A stretch of 15,443 bases of DNA from JAIBAI01 sp044238875 (GCA_044238875.1 JBIICM010000044.1:1-15443); one strand, 5' to 3'. Shown: positions 1 through 6,914, counted from the stretch's first letter. Notes: generated by a model from the letters alone, not told the origin. Translations and numbers: made by a program.

Positions 1-49
1 GCACCGATCCTGCAAGCCCTCTCCCCACCACGATAAAATCTGCCTTCAT
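1..49 (-). CDS. N-terminal fragment of a probable FAD-dependent oxidoreductase (runs off window)
   Basis: Only the first 16 codons are present, read leftward from an ATG at 49-47: MKADFIVVGRGLAGSV. The pattern hydrophobic-strand then G-x-G-x-A-G is the beta-alpha-beta dinucleotide-binding start of FAD-dependent oxidoreductases; an N-terminus of the kind DFxIVGxGLAG is common in DAO-type flavoproteins of Bacteroidota. It follows atpG on the same strand, 136 bp after the atpG stop, with no convincing intrinsic terminator in between, so it may be read from the same transcript or from a promoter I cannot identify. The substrate cannot be judged from 16 residues. A Rossmann protein using NAD(P) instead of FAD is the main alternative. 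Confidence 0.55.
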   Translation of the reverse strand, partial: MKADFIVVGRGLAGSV

Positions 50-60
50 ACCGCTAAGGT

Positions 61-102
61 ATACAATCAGCCTTACAGGGCTTCGGCCCCACCGATAATC
101 TC
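61..102 (-). repeat. Degenerate second copy of the atpG 3' end
   Basis: This 42-bp segment matches the end of atpG plus its stop region (180-221) at 34 of 42 positions, 119 bp away in the same orientation. The last 12 bp (GGCTGATTGTAT on the minus strand, spanning the atpG stop) are identical. Read in frame it encodes EIIGGAEAL followed by TAA, against EIVGGAEALNG and TGA in atpG. Five of the six differences in the nine-codon part are at third positions. No further copy is seen. Confidence 0.75.
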
Positions 103-192
103 CGCTTTAATGCCATAGTGCCACACTGGCACTTCTTTTCGGCGCTGCACCCAGGTGAAAGTTCCGTTGTAATTAACTGATACAATCAGCCA
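73..192 (-). pseudogene. Start-less open frame ending in an AtpG-like tail (possible remnant)
   Basis: Just after a TAA at 195-193 in this frame, the minus strand stays open for 39 codons before TAA at 75-73. It ends VPVWHYGIKAEIIGGAEAL; the last nine residues copy the AtpG C-terminus, while the preceding roughly 30 residues do not resemble AtpG. There is no ATG in frame, only internal GTG and CTG codons, and it overlaps the last codons of atpG in another frame. It is probably a recombination scar or a remnant of an older 3' end, not a gene. Whether any of it is translated is unknown. Confidence 0.3.
117..133. repeat. Small perfect inverted repeat downstream of atpG
   Basis: AGTGCCA, a 3-nt loop, and TGGCACT form a perfect 7-bp hairpin between the atpG stop and the downstream partial gene. 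On the atp (minus) strand it is followed by ATGGCATTAAAG, which is not U-rich, so it does not look like a Rho-independent terminator. On the plus strand TCTTTTC follows. A weak terminator, an RNA stability element or chance are all possible. Confidence 0.3.
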
Positions 193-1073
193 TTAAGGGC
201 TTCTGCGCCACCAACGATCTCCAGAATTTCGTTGGTGATGGTGGCCTGACGGGCTTTGTTATAGGTCAGTTTTAATTCTTTGAGCAGCTCTTTTGCATTA
301 TCGGTGGCCTTGTTCATGGCCGTCATTCTGGCACCATGCTCTGCTGCGAAAGAGTCTAGCACTGCCTTGTAAAGCTGAGTTTTAAGCGACTTAGGTATCA
401 GTTCCAGCACAATGGTTTGCTGGTCTGGTTCAAAAATGTAATCAATTGATTTCGACTTTTTTCCTGTTTGATCAGCAGCTGGTGGTGGCACAGGCAGAAA
501 CTGTTCAGTGGTTAGAATTTGAACAGCGGCATTTTTAAACCGATTGTAAATAAGCTCAACCCTGTCGAACTCTTTATTCAGAAAACCATCCATGATGCGC
601 TGTGCAACGGCCGAAACCCTTTCAAAAGTAAGGCTGTCATAAATGTCATTATGGGCGCTGATCAGGTTTGCCTTGTTTTTGTTCAGGTAATCGGTTGTTT
701 TCTTCCCGATGGACATCCAGGAAACATTGCCCGCATCAAGCTGGGCAGCATACCTGGTATTAACCAGCTCGCGCGATGCTTTAATCACATTGGTATTGAA
801 AGCCCCTGCCAGTCCTCGGTTGGATGAAATAACTACAATCAGTACTTTCTTGGGCTCCCGCTGTGCGGCAAAAGCCCCACCTTCGGTTGACTCAGAATTG
901 GCGCTAAGGTTGGCCAGAATTTCCTGTAACTTCTCTGCATAAGGCCGCAGCTGAAGAATGGCATCCTGGGCTCTGCGTAATTTGGCCGCTGACACCATTT
1001 TCATGGCACTCGTAATTTGCTGCGTTGAGCTAACGGAGGTGATGCGGTTTCTGACTTCCTTCAGGCTGGGCAT
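186..1073 (-). CDS. atpG: F1Fo ATP synthase gamma subunit
   Basis: This is the central rotating shaft of F1, linking the c-ring to the alpha3beta3 head at the cytoplasmic face of the inner membrane. The 295-residue product is close to the usual 285-295. The N-terminal helix (PSLKEVRNRI, then TSAMKMVSAAKLRRA at 21-35) and the C-terminal helix (SFAAEHGARMTAM at 241-253, then the EIVGGAEAL end) are the conserved coiled-coil halves that insert in the head. A Bacteroidota-like basic insertion (DQTGKKSKSIDYI, about 201-213) lies in the globular part. The ATG at 1073 is the standard family start. It is the last gene of the atp run, 21 bp after atpA. The segment encoding its last residues is duplicated just downstream (61-102). 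Confidence 0.97.
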   Translation of the reverse strand: MPSLKEVRNRITSVSSTQQITSAMKMVSAAKLRRAQDAILQLRPYAEKLQEILANLSANSESTEGGAFAAQREPKKVLIVVISSNRGLAGAFNTNVIKASRELVNTRYAAQLDAGNVSWMSIGKKTTDYLNKNKANLISAHNDIYDSLTFERVSAVAQRIMDGFLNKEFDRVELIYNRFKNAAVQILTTEQFLPVPPPAADQTGKKSKSIDYIFEPDQQTIVLELIPKSLKTQLYKAVLDSFAAEHGARMTAMNKATDNAKELLKELKLTYNKARQATITNEILEIVGGAEALNG

Positions 1074-1094
1074 TGGAGCTGAATTATGGTTTTA

Positions 1095-2675
1095 TCAGGC
1101 AGTAAATCTTTTGGATAATTCCCTGGCTACTTTTTCAAGGGTATTGGTAATTTCATCACTGAATTTACCTGCTTTCAGATCATTCATTACTTGCGCATGC
1201 TGACTGTTTAGAACCGCGAGATAATCCTGCTCAAATTCTTTAACCTTGTTCACCGGAACCTGCCTTAACAGGCCTTTCACGCCCGCATAAATGATGGCAA
1301 TCTGATCCTGCACCTTGAAAGGTGTGTATTGCGGCTGCTTGAGGATCTCCACATTGCGCACACCTTTGTCAAGCACAGCTTTTGTTGCCGGGTCAAGGTC
1401 AGAACCAAATTTGGCGAAAGCTTCAAGTTCGCGGTACTGAGCCTGATCGAGTTTCAGGGTGCCTGCAACTTTCTTCATTGATTTGATCTGCGCATTACCA
1501 CCTACCCTCGATACTGAAATACCTACGTTAATCGCCGGACGAACACCTGCGTTGAAGAGGTTCGACTCAAGGAAGATTTGTCCGTCAGTGATGGAAATTA
1601 CATTGGTAGGAATGTAGGCGGAAACGTCACCTGCCTGTGTTTCGATAATCGGCAGTGCGGTTAGCGAACCTCCCCCTTTAACTTTGCCTTGCAATGAAGG
1701 GGGGAGGTCGTTCATCTGACGGGCAATATCATCAGATGCATTGATTTTAGCGGCCCTTTCAAGCAAGCGGCTGTGCAGGTAGAAAACGTCACCGGGGTAA
1801 GCTTCCCTTCCTGGCGGGCGGCGCAGCAGCAGCGATACTTCACGGTAAGCTACAGCCTGTTTAGAAAGATCATCATAGATAATCAGCGCCGGCCTTCCTG
1901 TATCGCGGAAATACTCACCGATAGCCGCTCCGGAAAAAGGCGCATAAAACTGCATCGGAGCCGGGTCAGAAGCAGAAGCAGAAACAACAACGGTATAAGC
2001 CATTGCTCCGTTTTCCTCAAGCGTTTTCACTATGTTGGCTACCGTTGAACCTTTTTGTCCGATGGCTACATAAATACAATATACCGGGTTGCCGGCATCG
2101 TAAAACTCTTTCTGGTTGATAATGGTATCAATGCAAACGGCGGTTTTGCCGGTTTGGCGGTCACCGATCACCAGCTCGCGCTGACCACGACCGATGGGGA
2201 TCATAGCATCAATCGCCTTAATACCTGTTTGCAGCGGTTCATTCACCGGCTGACGGTATATTACACCGGGCGCCTTGCGCTCAAATGGCATTTCAAAAGT
2301 TTCACCGATTATCGGACCTTTACCGTCAATAGGTGTACCTGTTGTGTCAACCACGCGGCCCAGCATACCTTCGCCTACTTTCAGCGAAGCGATGCGGCGG
2401 GTGCGACGGGCAACATCACCTTCACGAATGGTGTTGGAGGACCCAAGTAATACCGCTCCCACGTTATCTTCCTCAAGGTTGAGAACAATGCCCTGCAGAC
2501 CATTGGAGAATTCAATCAGCTCGCCGGACTGTACATTGTTCAATCCATAGATTCTGGCGATACCATCTCCCACCTGGAGCACAGTACCTACTTCTTCAAG
2601 CTGGGCTTCGGTAGTAAAGCCGGATAATTGTTGTTTAAGAATCGCAGAAACTTCTGCCGGTTTGATTTCAGACAT
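1095..2675 (-). CDS. atpA: F1Fo ATP synthase alpha subunit
   Basis: This is the non-catalytic nucleotide-binding subunit of the F1 head, alternating with beta. The product has 526 residues. An N-terminal beta-barrel (about 25-95) is followed by the Walker A motif GDRQTGKT at 171-178, Walker B-like LIIYDDL near 264-270, and the conserved ISVSRVGG segment with the catalytic-interface arginine R390. The stretch KINASDDIARQMNDLPPSLQ (about 310-329) is longer than in E. coli alpha and resembles other Bacteroidota alphas. The C-terminal helical domain carries the usual QYTPF motif. It lies 24 bp after atpH and 21 bp before atpG. atpD, which encodes the partner beta subunit, is not in the window. 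Confidence 0.98.
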   Translation of the reverse strand: MSEIKPAEVSAILKQQLSGFTTEAQLEEVGTVLQVGDGIARIYGLNNVQSGELIEFSNGLQGIVLNLEEDNVGAVLLGSSNTIREGDVARRTRRIASLKVGEGMLGRVVDTTGTPIDGKGPIIGETFEMPFERKAPGVIYRQPVNEPLQTGIKAIDAMIPIGRGQRELVIGDRQTGKTAVCIDTIINQKEFYDAGNPVYCIYVAIGQKGSTVANIVKTLEENGAMAYTVVVSASASDPAPMQFYAPFSGAAIGEYFRDTGRPALIIYDDLSKQAVAYREVSLLLRRPPGREAYPGDVFYLHSRLLERAAKINASDDIARQMNDLPPSLQGKVKGGGSLTALPIIETQAGDVSAYIPTNVISITDGQIFLESNLFNAGVRPAINVGISVSRVGGNAQIKSMKKVAGTLKLDQAQYRELEAFAKFGSDLDPATKAVLDKGVRNVEILKQPQYTPFKVQDQIAIIYAGVKGLLRQVPVNKVKEFEQDYLAVLNSQHAQVMNDLKAGKFSDEITNTLEKVARELSKRFTA

Positions 2676-2699
2676 TGCTGTTCGGTTGGATGTGGATGA

Positions 2700-3257
2700 T
2701 CAATATTCTTTGATGTATAAGTTCTTTTCGAATTCGCGTCGAAGTTTTTCAAGTTCAGTTTTTACACTGGCATCAATCTGCTTGTTTCCGAAGCGGAGTA
2801 CAAAACCACCAATTATAGCCGGATCAACAGTCGCATGTAATTCAACTTTTTGGCTTGAATGTTTCTCAACCAGCGTAGTTACAGATTGACGAAATGATGC
2901 ATCTGCAGGAATTGCCGTAATCAGCGCAACTTCTTCAATGCCATTGTTCTCGAGGTATAACTGAACAAATCGTTTTGCAATTTGTCCGATGAACATCTCT
3001 CTTCTTTTCCTGACAATCAGTTCAATAAAACTGGCGGTAAGTACACTGATTTTATCCTGAAATATTGCTTTAAGGATATTTATTTTTTGGTCAGCCTTGA
3101 TGATCGGGCTTTTGAGCAGATTGTCAAGATCGCCGCTTGAATTGATAACATTGCTTATCAATAACATATCGGCATGTACCACCTCCAGTTCACCTCTTTC
3201 TAATGCGAGAAGAAAGAGTGAGCGGGCATATCTGACGGCTGAGCGTGTCTGATGCAT
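2700..3257 (-). CDS. atpH: F1Fo ATP synthase delta subunit (OSCP)
   Basis: This is the peripheral-stalk subunit that ties the top of the alpha3beta3 head to the b subunits and prevents the head from rotating. The 185-residue product is typical (about 175-190). The N-terminal helical domain begins with the common SAVRYARSLFLLAL pattern (6-19), and the C-terminal part has the OSCP signature around VDPAIIGGFVLRFGNKQID (about 143-161), including the G-G-x-x-x-x-x-G-N core. It follows atpF by 7 bp and precedes atpA by 24 bp, so it is almost certainly co-transcribed. There is no unusual feature apart from the poor conservation normal for this family. Confidence 0.96.
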   Translation of the reverse strand: MHQTRSAVRYARSLFLLALERGELEVVHADMLLISNVINSSGDLDNLLKSPIIKADQKINILKAIFQDKISVLTASFIELIVRKRREMFIGQIAKRFVQLYLENNGIEEVALITAIPADASFRQSVTTLVEKHSSQKVELHATVDPAIIGGFVLRFGNKQIDASVKTELEKLRREFEKNLYIKEY

Positions 3258-3264
3258 GTAGCGA

Positions 3265-3759
3265 TTAATTCATTTTCAGTTCTGCAACCATTTTTTCTGC
3301 CAACTCTTTTTGTTTGTCATCTGAAGACAGCTGCTGTTTAATGAGCTTTTCAGCTACTTCCAGCGAAAGTATGGCAACCTGGTTTTTGAGTTCAGTAACG
3401 GCAGCCATTTTTTCATGGCGGATGGTATCACGGGCAATGGCAACAAGGCGCTCGGCCTCCTCATTGGCTTTTAGCCTGGCCTCAGCCACAATCTGTTCTT
3501 TTGCTTCACGGGCCGCCTTAAGAATCTGATCCCTCTCTGACATTGCTTCACGCAGCAGCTGTTCATTACCGGCCTGCATTTTTTTAATTTCCTGCTTGGC
3601 CTGTTCGGCAGCTCCAAGGGCATCTTCAATCGATTTTTCGCGATCCCTTATCGCCTTCAGAATGGGTTTCCAGGCAAATTTACTGAGCAGGAAGAGTACC
3701 GTCAGAAAGGTGAGGCTCATCCAAATGACCAGGCCTAAATCAGGTGTTACAAGTTTCAT
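3265..3759 (-). CDS. atpF: F1Fo ATP synthase b subunit
   Basis: This is the membrane-anchored peripheral stalk. The 164-residue product begins with a single transmembrane helix (about residues 8-29, VIWMSLTFLTVLFLLSKF), then the conserved W-K-P-I and a long charged, Ala/Lys/Glu-rich coiled coil (about 40-160) that dimerises and reaches up to delta. There is one atpF copy only; no second b' gene is adjacent, so a homodimer is expected. The gene is separated from atpE by 91 bp holding a strong hairpin (3794-3836), the largest gap in the operon, and lies 7 bp before atpH. Confidence 0.97.
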   Translation of the reverse strand: MKLVTPDLGLVIWMSLTFLTVLFLLSKFAWKPILKAIRDREKSIEDALGAAEQAKQEIKKMQAGNEQLLREAMSERDQILKAAREAKEQIVAEARLKANEEAERLVAIARDTIRHEKMAAVTELKNQVAILSLEVAEKLIKQQLSSDDKQKELAEKMVAELKMN

Positions 3760-3793
3760 ATGGTGATCAGTTTGTTTCTTGATTTTTGCTTAA

Positions 3794-3836
3794 AATAATC
3801 TGCCGGCTTTGCCAACCGCATTACCGGCAGATTATT
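3794..3836 (-). promoter_or_regulatory. 13-bp perfect hairpin in the atpE-atpF gap
   Basis: AATAATCTGCCGG at 3794-3806 and its exact reverse complement at 3824-3836 flank a 17-nt loop in the 91-bp space between atpE and atpF. On the transcribed minus strand the stem is followed by TTAAGC, so a run of about four U residues closes and follows it; this is a poor intrinsic terminator but could cause partial termination. A hairpin just 3' of atpE would also protect atpE RNA from 3' decay. Either would raise c-subunit output above that of the downstream genes, which the stoichiometry (one c-ring to two b) requires. The function is inferred; the inverted repeat is seen directly. Confidence 0.7.
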
Positions 3837-3850
3837 AATCCTGCTGCTTT

Positions 3851-4102
3851 TTACTTGAAAGTAACCAGCAGACCTACTACCATCGCAAAGAAGGCGGCAC
3901 CTTCAACGAGGGCGGCGGTAAGGATCATGTTGGCGCGAATGTCGCCTGCAGCTTCCGGCTGGCGGGCAATTGACTCAAGGGCGCTACCGCCGATGCGTCC
4001 GATACCTAAAGCGGCACCCAGTGCGGCAAGGCCAGCCCCAAGGGCTGCTACTCCGTAACCAAGTCCAAGGTTACCAGCTTCGAGAAGAATTGTGTTAAGC
4101 AT
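3851..4102 (-). CDS. atpE: F1Fo ATP synthase c subunit (proteolipid)
   Basis: This is the ion-carrying subunit of the membrane rotor ring. The 83-residue product forms a two-helix hairpin: a Gly/Ala-rich helix 1 (about 12-40, with the GAGLAALGAALGIG pattern), the polar loop ARQPEA (46-51) that contacts gamma and epsilon, and helix 2 with the ion-binding carboxylate E67 (ALVEGAAFF). The residue after the glutamate is Gly, not Ser or Thr, and helix 1 lacks the Gln of Na+-binding rings, so proton coupling is expected. The gene lies between atpB (35 bp) and atpF (91 bp with a hairpin). The very short N-terminus rules out a longer start. Confidence 0.97.
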   Translation of the reverse strand: MLNTILLEAGNLGLGYGVAALGAGLAALGAALGIGRIGGSALESIARQPEAAGDIRANMILTAALVEGAAFFAMVVGLLVTFK

Positions 4103-4137
4103 GATTGATGATTATGAGGGTTAAACAAAAATTCATT

Positions 4138-5310
4138 TTAGGTGTGATTTGCATGGGCTTCATGCGCTTCATGATGGTGGTGATCTTCGACTGCTGCACC
4201 AAAATAAATGGATGACAGCAATGTAAATACATACGCCTGAAGAAAGGCAACCAACAGTTCGAGTGCCATCATGAAAACAGTAAAGAGCCACGAGGCGATT
4301 CCAACTCCCAGGCCGGCCCCCACATTTTTTCCCCCATCTCCAAAAATGAAAATAAGGCTGAAAAAGGCAAGTGCAATGATATGGCCCGCAGAGATGTTGG
4401 CAAAAAGCCGGATCATTAATACAAATGGACGCAGAAACATACCGAGGATCTCGATTGGCGTTAGCAGGAACAAAACCCAAGCAGGCACACCCGGCATGGC
4501 AAAGATATGACCCCAGTAATGTTTATTGCCGTTTATGGTTGTAATGATGAATGTAAGAACAGCCAGTGTGAGCGTTACAGCTATGTTTCCGGTCATGTTT
4601 GCGCCACCTGGTAACAACGGAATGAGGCCAAGCAGATTGGCGATCCATATAAAGAAGAATACAGTGAGCAGATAGGGCATAAATTTTTCATATTTATGCC
4701 CTATACTTGGTTTGGCAACATCATCTCTGATGAAAATTATGATGGGCTCAAGAAAGCTTTGAAGGCCTTTCGGTGCTTGTCCTGGTTTGCGCGAATAGGC
4801 CCTGGCTACTGAAATAAAAACAAACAGCAATATCGCACTAACTATAAAAATGGTCAATACATTTTTTGTAATGGAAAGATCAAGGATACCATCGCTGCGC
4901 AACTCATCAATGTTTCCGAAAGTGTCCAGAATTTTTATCTTTTCATCATGAAGAACGTAGGTATTGTGCTTCCCTGAGTATGGTTGAAGCGCATGGGTTT
5001 CATGGTTTCTGAATACACCTGACGAGAAAATTTCAAAACCAGCAGCGGTATAAAGGATTACCGGAAGCGGAATATGTGTATGACCCCATAAATGCCAGTC
5101 ATGCGCATCCACAATATGCTCGGTAATCATGTGCCCCGGGTCGAAAGCTCCCCCGTGACCTTGTTCAGCGTCAGTGGGCAAAGCAGCCACCGAAGTCTCC
5201 TCGGCCTGCGGGGTGCTGTGTTCATCCCGTGCAACCAATGAAGGACTAAAAAAGCTGAAAAACAAAGCAATCAGCAAGCTATTGGAGAAAAACCGTGTTT
5301 CGACTGACAT
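4138..5310 (-). CDS. atpB: F1Fo ATP synthase a subunit
   Basis: This is the stator membrane subunit with the two proton half-channels. The 390-residue product is much longer than the 271 residues of E. coli. A hydrophobic N-terminal segment (11-27) resembles a signal peptide and is followed by about 120 hydrophilic, His-rich residues, a Bacteroidota-type extension expected on the periplasmic side. Membrane helices follow from about residue 150. The essential arginine is R301 in MIRLFANISAGH, after the conserved LRPF. The tail ends in EDHHHHEAHEAHANHT. The ATG at 5310 gives the complete signal sequence. It is the first gene of the operon, about 18 nt downstream of the predicted transcription start. 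Confidence 0.96.
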   Translation of the reverse strand: MSVETRFFSNSLLIALFFSFFSPSLVARDEHSTPQAEETSVAALPTDAEQGHGGAFDPGHMITEHIVDAHDWHLWGHTHIPLPVILYTAAGFEIFSSGVFRNHETHALQPYSGKHNTYVLHDEKIKILDTFGNIDELRSDGILDLSITKNVLTIFIVSAILLFVFISVARAYSRKPGQAPKGLQSFLEPIIIFIRDDVAKPSIGHKYEKFMPYLLTVFFFIWIANLLGLIPLLPGGANMTGNIAVTLTLAVLTFIITTINGNKHYWGHIFAMPGVPAWVLFLLTPIEILGMFLRPFVLMIRLFANISAGHIIALAFFSLIFIFGDGGKNVGAGLGVGIASWLFTVFMMALELLVAFLQAYVFTLLSSIYFGAAVEDHHHHEAHEAHANHT

Positions 5311-5334
5311 GAACAGGGGCTGTTAATCGCGCTG

Positions 5335-5365
5335 CAAAAGTAGATAATTTCGCAAGCGAAACAGA
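5335..5365 (-). promoter_or_regulatory. Predicted promoter of the atp operon
   Basis: On the minus strand TACTTTTG (5342-5335) is an exact match to the Bacteroidota -7 box TAnnTTTG. TCTG at 5365-5362, 19 nt upstream, is a 3-of-4 match to the -33 element TTTG. Transcription would begin near 5328, giving an 18-nt leader before atpB. The spacer holds a perfect palindrome with a 2-nt centre, TTTCGC-TT-GCGAAA (5361-5348), which is placed where a repressor could act. The box match is direct; promoter activity and the operator role are inferred. Confidence 0.55.
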
Positions 5366-5499
5366 TGAAGAAATGAAATTGCATGTAGATTATTTATTGC
5401 CTTGATTATTAATTATATACAATTACAAACAACTGAGATATTGGTTCCTGAATCTGTTTGCGGGCTAAATTATTTCGAAAAAAACAGGATGTTTGCCCC

Positions 5500-6789
5500 A
5501 TGAATATTTTATTGCTGGGCTCAGGCGGCAGAGAGCATGCATTGGCTCATTCGTTGCAACAGGGAAAACATTGTTCCAACTTGTATATAGCCCCGGGAAA
5601 TCCCGGAACAGCGGCCTGCGGAAACAACATCGCGCTCAACATATTGGATTTTCAGGAGCTTGCAGCTTTTTGTGCCGACAAGCAGATCGGCATGCTGGTG
5701 GTAGGGCCGGAAGAGCCTTTGGTTAAAGGTCTGAGAGATTATCTTGAAGCGGATGGTCGTTTTAAGGATCTGATTATTATTGGCCCTGGTGCAGCAGGGG
5801 CCAGGTTAGAGGGCAGTAAGGATTTTGCCAAAGCTTTCATGGTACGGCATGGAATTCCTACTGCCCGATACAGAAGTTTTCAGGAAGAAGATCTGCACGA
5901 AGCGCTTGCCTATATTGATTCAATGCCGGCGCCTTTTGTACTGAAAGCTTCCGGCTTGGCTGCAGGAAAAGGGGTTTTGATTCTTGAAAATGCTGAGGAA
6001 GCTAAAAATGAAGCATCACTGATACTGAAGGGCAAGTTCGGTGAAGCCGGAAAGACGCTGGTCATTGAGGAGTTTTTGGATGGAATTGAATGTTCGGTAT
6101 TTGTGCTGACCGATGGCACATATTATATGTTGCTTCCTGAGGCTAAGGATTATAAGCGCATCGGCGAGGGAGATACCGGACTGAACACAGGTGGAATGGG
6201 CGCTGTTTCGCCGGTGCCGTTTTACAGTGATGCACTTGACCGGCAGGTAAAAGAACAAATTATCGGGCCTACCATCATGGGTTTAAAGCAGGAGGGCATA
6301 CCCTATCAGGGCTTTATTTTCTTTGGACTTATGATTTCAAACGGAGCACCTTATGTCATTGAGTACAACTGCCGGCTCGGTGATCCTGAAACAGAGGTGG
6401 TCATACCCCGCATCCGTAATGACCTGAGTGAACTACTGCTGGCAGCCGGAACCGGCAGGCTCAATCAGCTTGAGCTGGAGACAGACAAAAGGGTTGCCTT
6501 AACGGTAGTGAGTGTTTCAGAGGGTTATCCCGGGACTTTTCAAAAAGGTTATGAGATTTTCGGTTTGGATGCTGTGCAGGGCAGCAAAATATACCAGGCC
6601 GGAACAAGAGAGGAAGATGGCCATTTACTAACAAACGGGGGCAGGGTGCTGGCCTGCACTTCATTTGGGGATAACATCGGGCAGGCCGCTACGGCCGCTT
6701 ATGCAGCCCTGTCGCGTATTTGCTACAACGGTATTTATTTCCGCCGCGATATCGGTGCTGACCTTGTGTATCCAGAAGCAGAGCTTTAA
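5500..6789 (+). CDS. purD: Phosphoribosylamine-glycine ligase (GARS)
   Basis: It catalyses the ATP-dependent joining of glycine to 5-phosphoribosylamine, giving GAR, the second step of de novo purine synthesis in the cytoplasm. The 429-residue product is a standard single-domain-set PurD with no fused PurM or PurN. The N-domain begins with NILLLGSGGREHALA (2-16) and has GPEEPL at 69-74. The ATP-grasp part has K149 with ASGLAAGKGV (150-159), TGLNTGGMGAVSP (226-238) and the metal-binding NCRLGDPETEV (290-300). The ATG at 5500 is chosen because it gives the family N-terminus; an upstream in-frame TTG at 5458 would add 14 unrelated residues. It is divergent from the atp operon. No clear promoter was found for it. 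Confidence 0.97.
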   Translation: MNILLLGSGGREHALAHSLQQGKHCSNLYIAPGNPGTAACGNNIALNILDFQELAAFCADKQIGMLVVGPEEPLVKGLRDYLEADGRFKDLIIIGPGAAGARLEGSKDFAKAFMVRHGIPTARYRSFQEEDLHEALAYIDSMPAPFVLKASGLAAGKGVLILENAEEAKNEASLILKGKFGEAGKTLVIEEFLDGIECSVFVLTDGTYYMLLPEAKDYKRIGEGDTGLNTGGMGAVSPVPFYSDALDRQVKEQIIGPTIMGLKQEGIPYQGFIFFGLMISNGAPYVIEYNCRLGDPETEVVIPRIRNDLSELLLAAGTGRLNQLELETDKRVALTVVSVSEGYPGTFQKGYEIFGLDAVQGSKIYQAGTREEDGHLLTNGGRVLACTSFGDNIGQAATAAYAALSRICYNGIYFRRDIGADLVYPEAEL

Positions 6790-6880
6790 TGAACAAGCGC
6801 CCGGGATTACAGAAAATGAGCTGTTGAAATTGAAGCGCAGAAAAACATCAATTAACTGATCAGCCTTTCAATCTTCTTCG

Positions 6881-6888
6881 TAGGTTTG
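6881..6888 (+). promoter_or_regulatory. -7 promoter box before the glutamate dehydrogenase gene
   Basis: TAGGTTTG exactly matches the Bacteroidota -7 consensus TAnnTTTG and lies 26 bp before the ATG at 6915, implying a leader of about 20 nt. No good TTTG -33 element is found at the expected distance; that position is occupied by the palindrome CTGATCAG (6856-6863), which could be an activator or repressor site or chance. Confidence 0.45.
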
Positions 6889-6914
6889 CCACCGACAACC
6901 CCAAAATTCAACTT

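Noticed and set aside
9..46. Apparent third copy of the atpG tail (G-rich pattern with similar spacing)
   Set aside because: The similarity is loose and explained by the glycine-rich dinucleotide-binding motif of the next gene, which reads cleanly as MKADFIVVGRGLAGSV.
2055..2450. Open frame of 131 codons on the plus strand
   Set aside because: It lies wholly inside atpA on the opposite strand and its product resembles no known family; a shadow of a strongly conserved gene.
4141..4188. His-rich end of atpB as an artificial tag or assembly error
   Set aside because: The tail mixes His with Glu, Ala and Asn, and similar natural tails occur in Bacteroidota a subunits.
5458..5499. Upstream TTG start for purD adding 14 residues
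   Set aside because: The ATG at 5500 gives the conserved MNILLLGSGGREHA start of the family; the extra residues are basic and unrelated to PurD.
5366..5499. Promoter for purD
   Set aside because: No TAnnTTTG with a properly spaced TTTG was found; TCTGTTTG at 5453-5460 is one base off and lacks a -33 partner.
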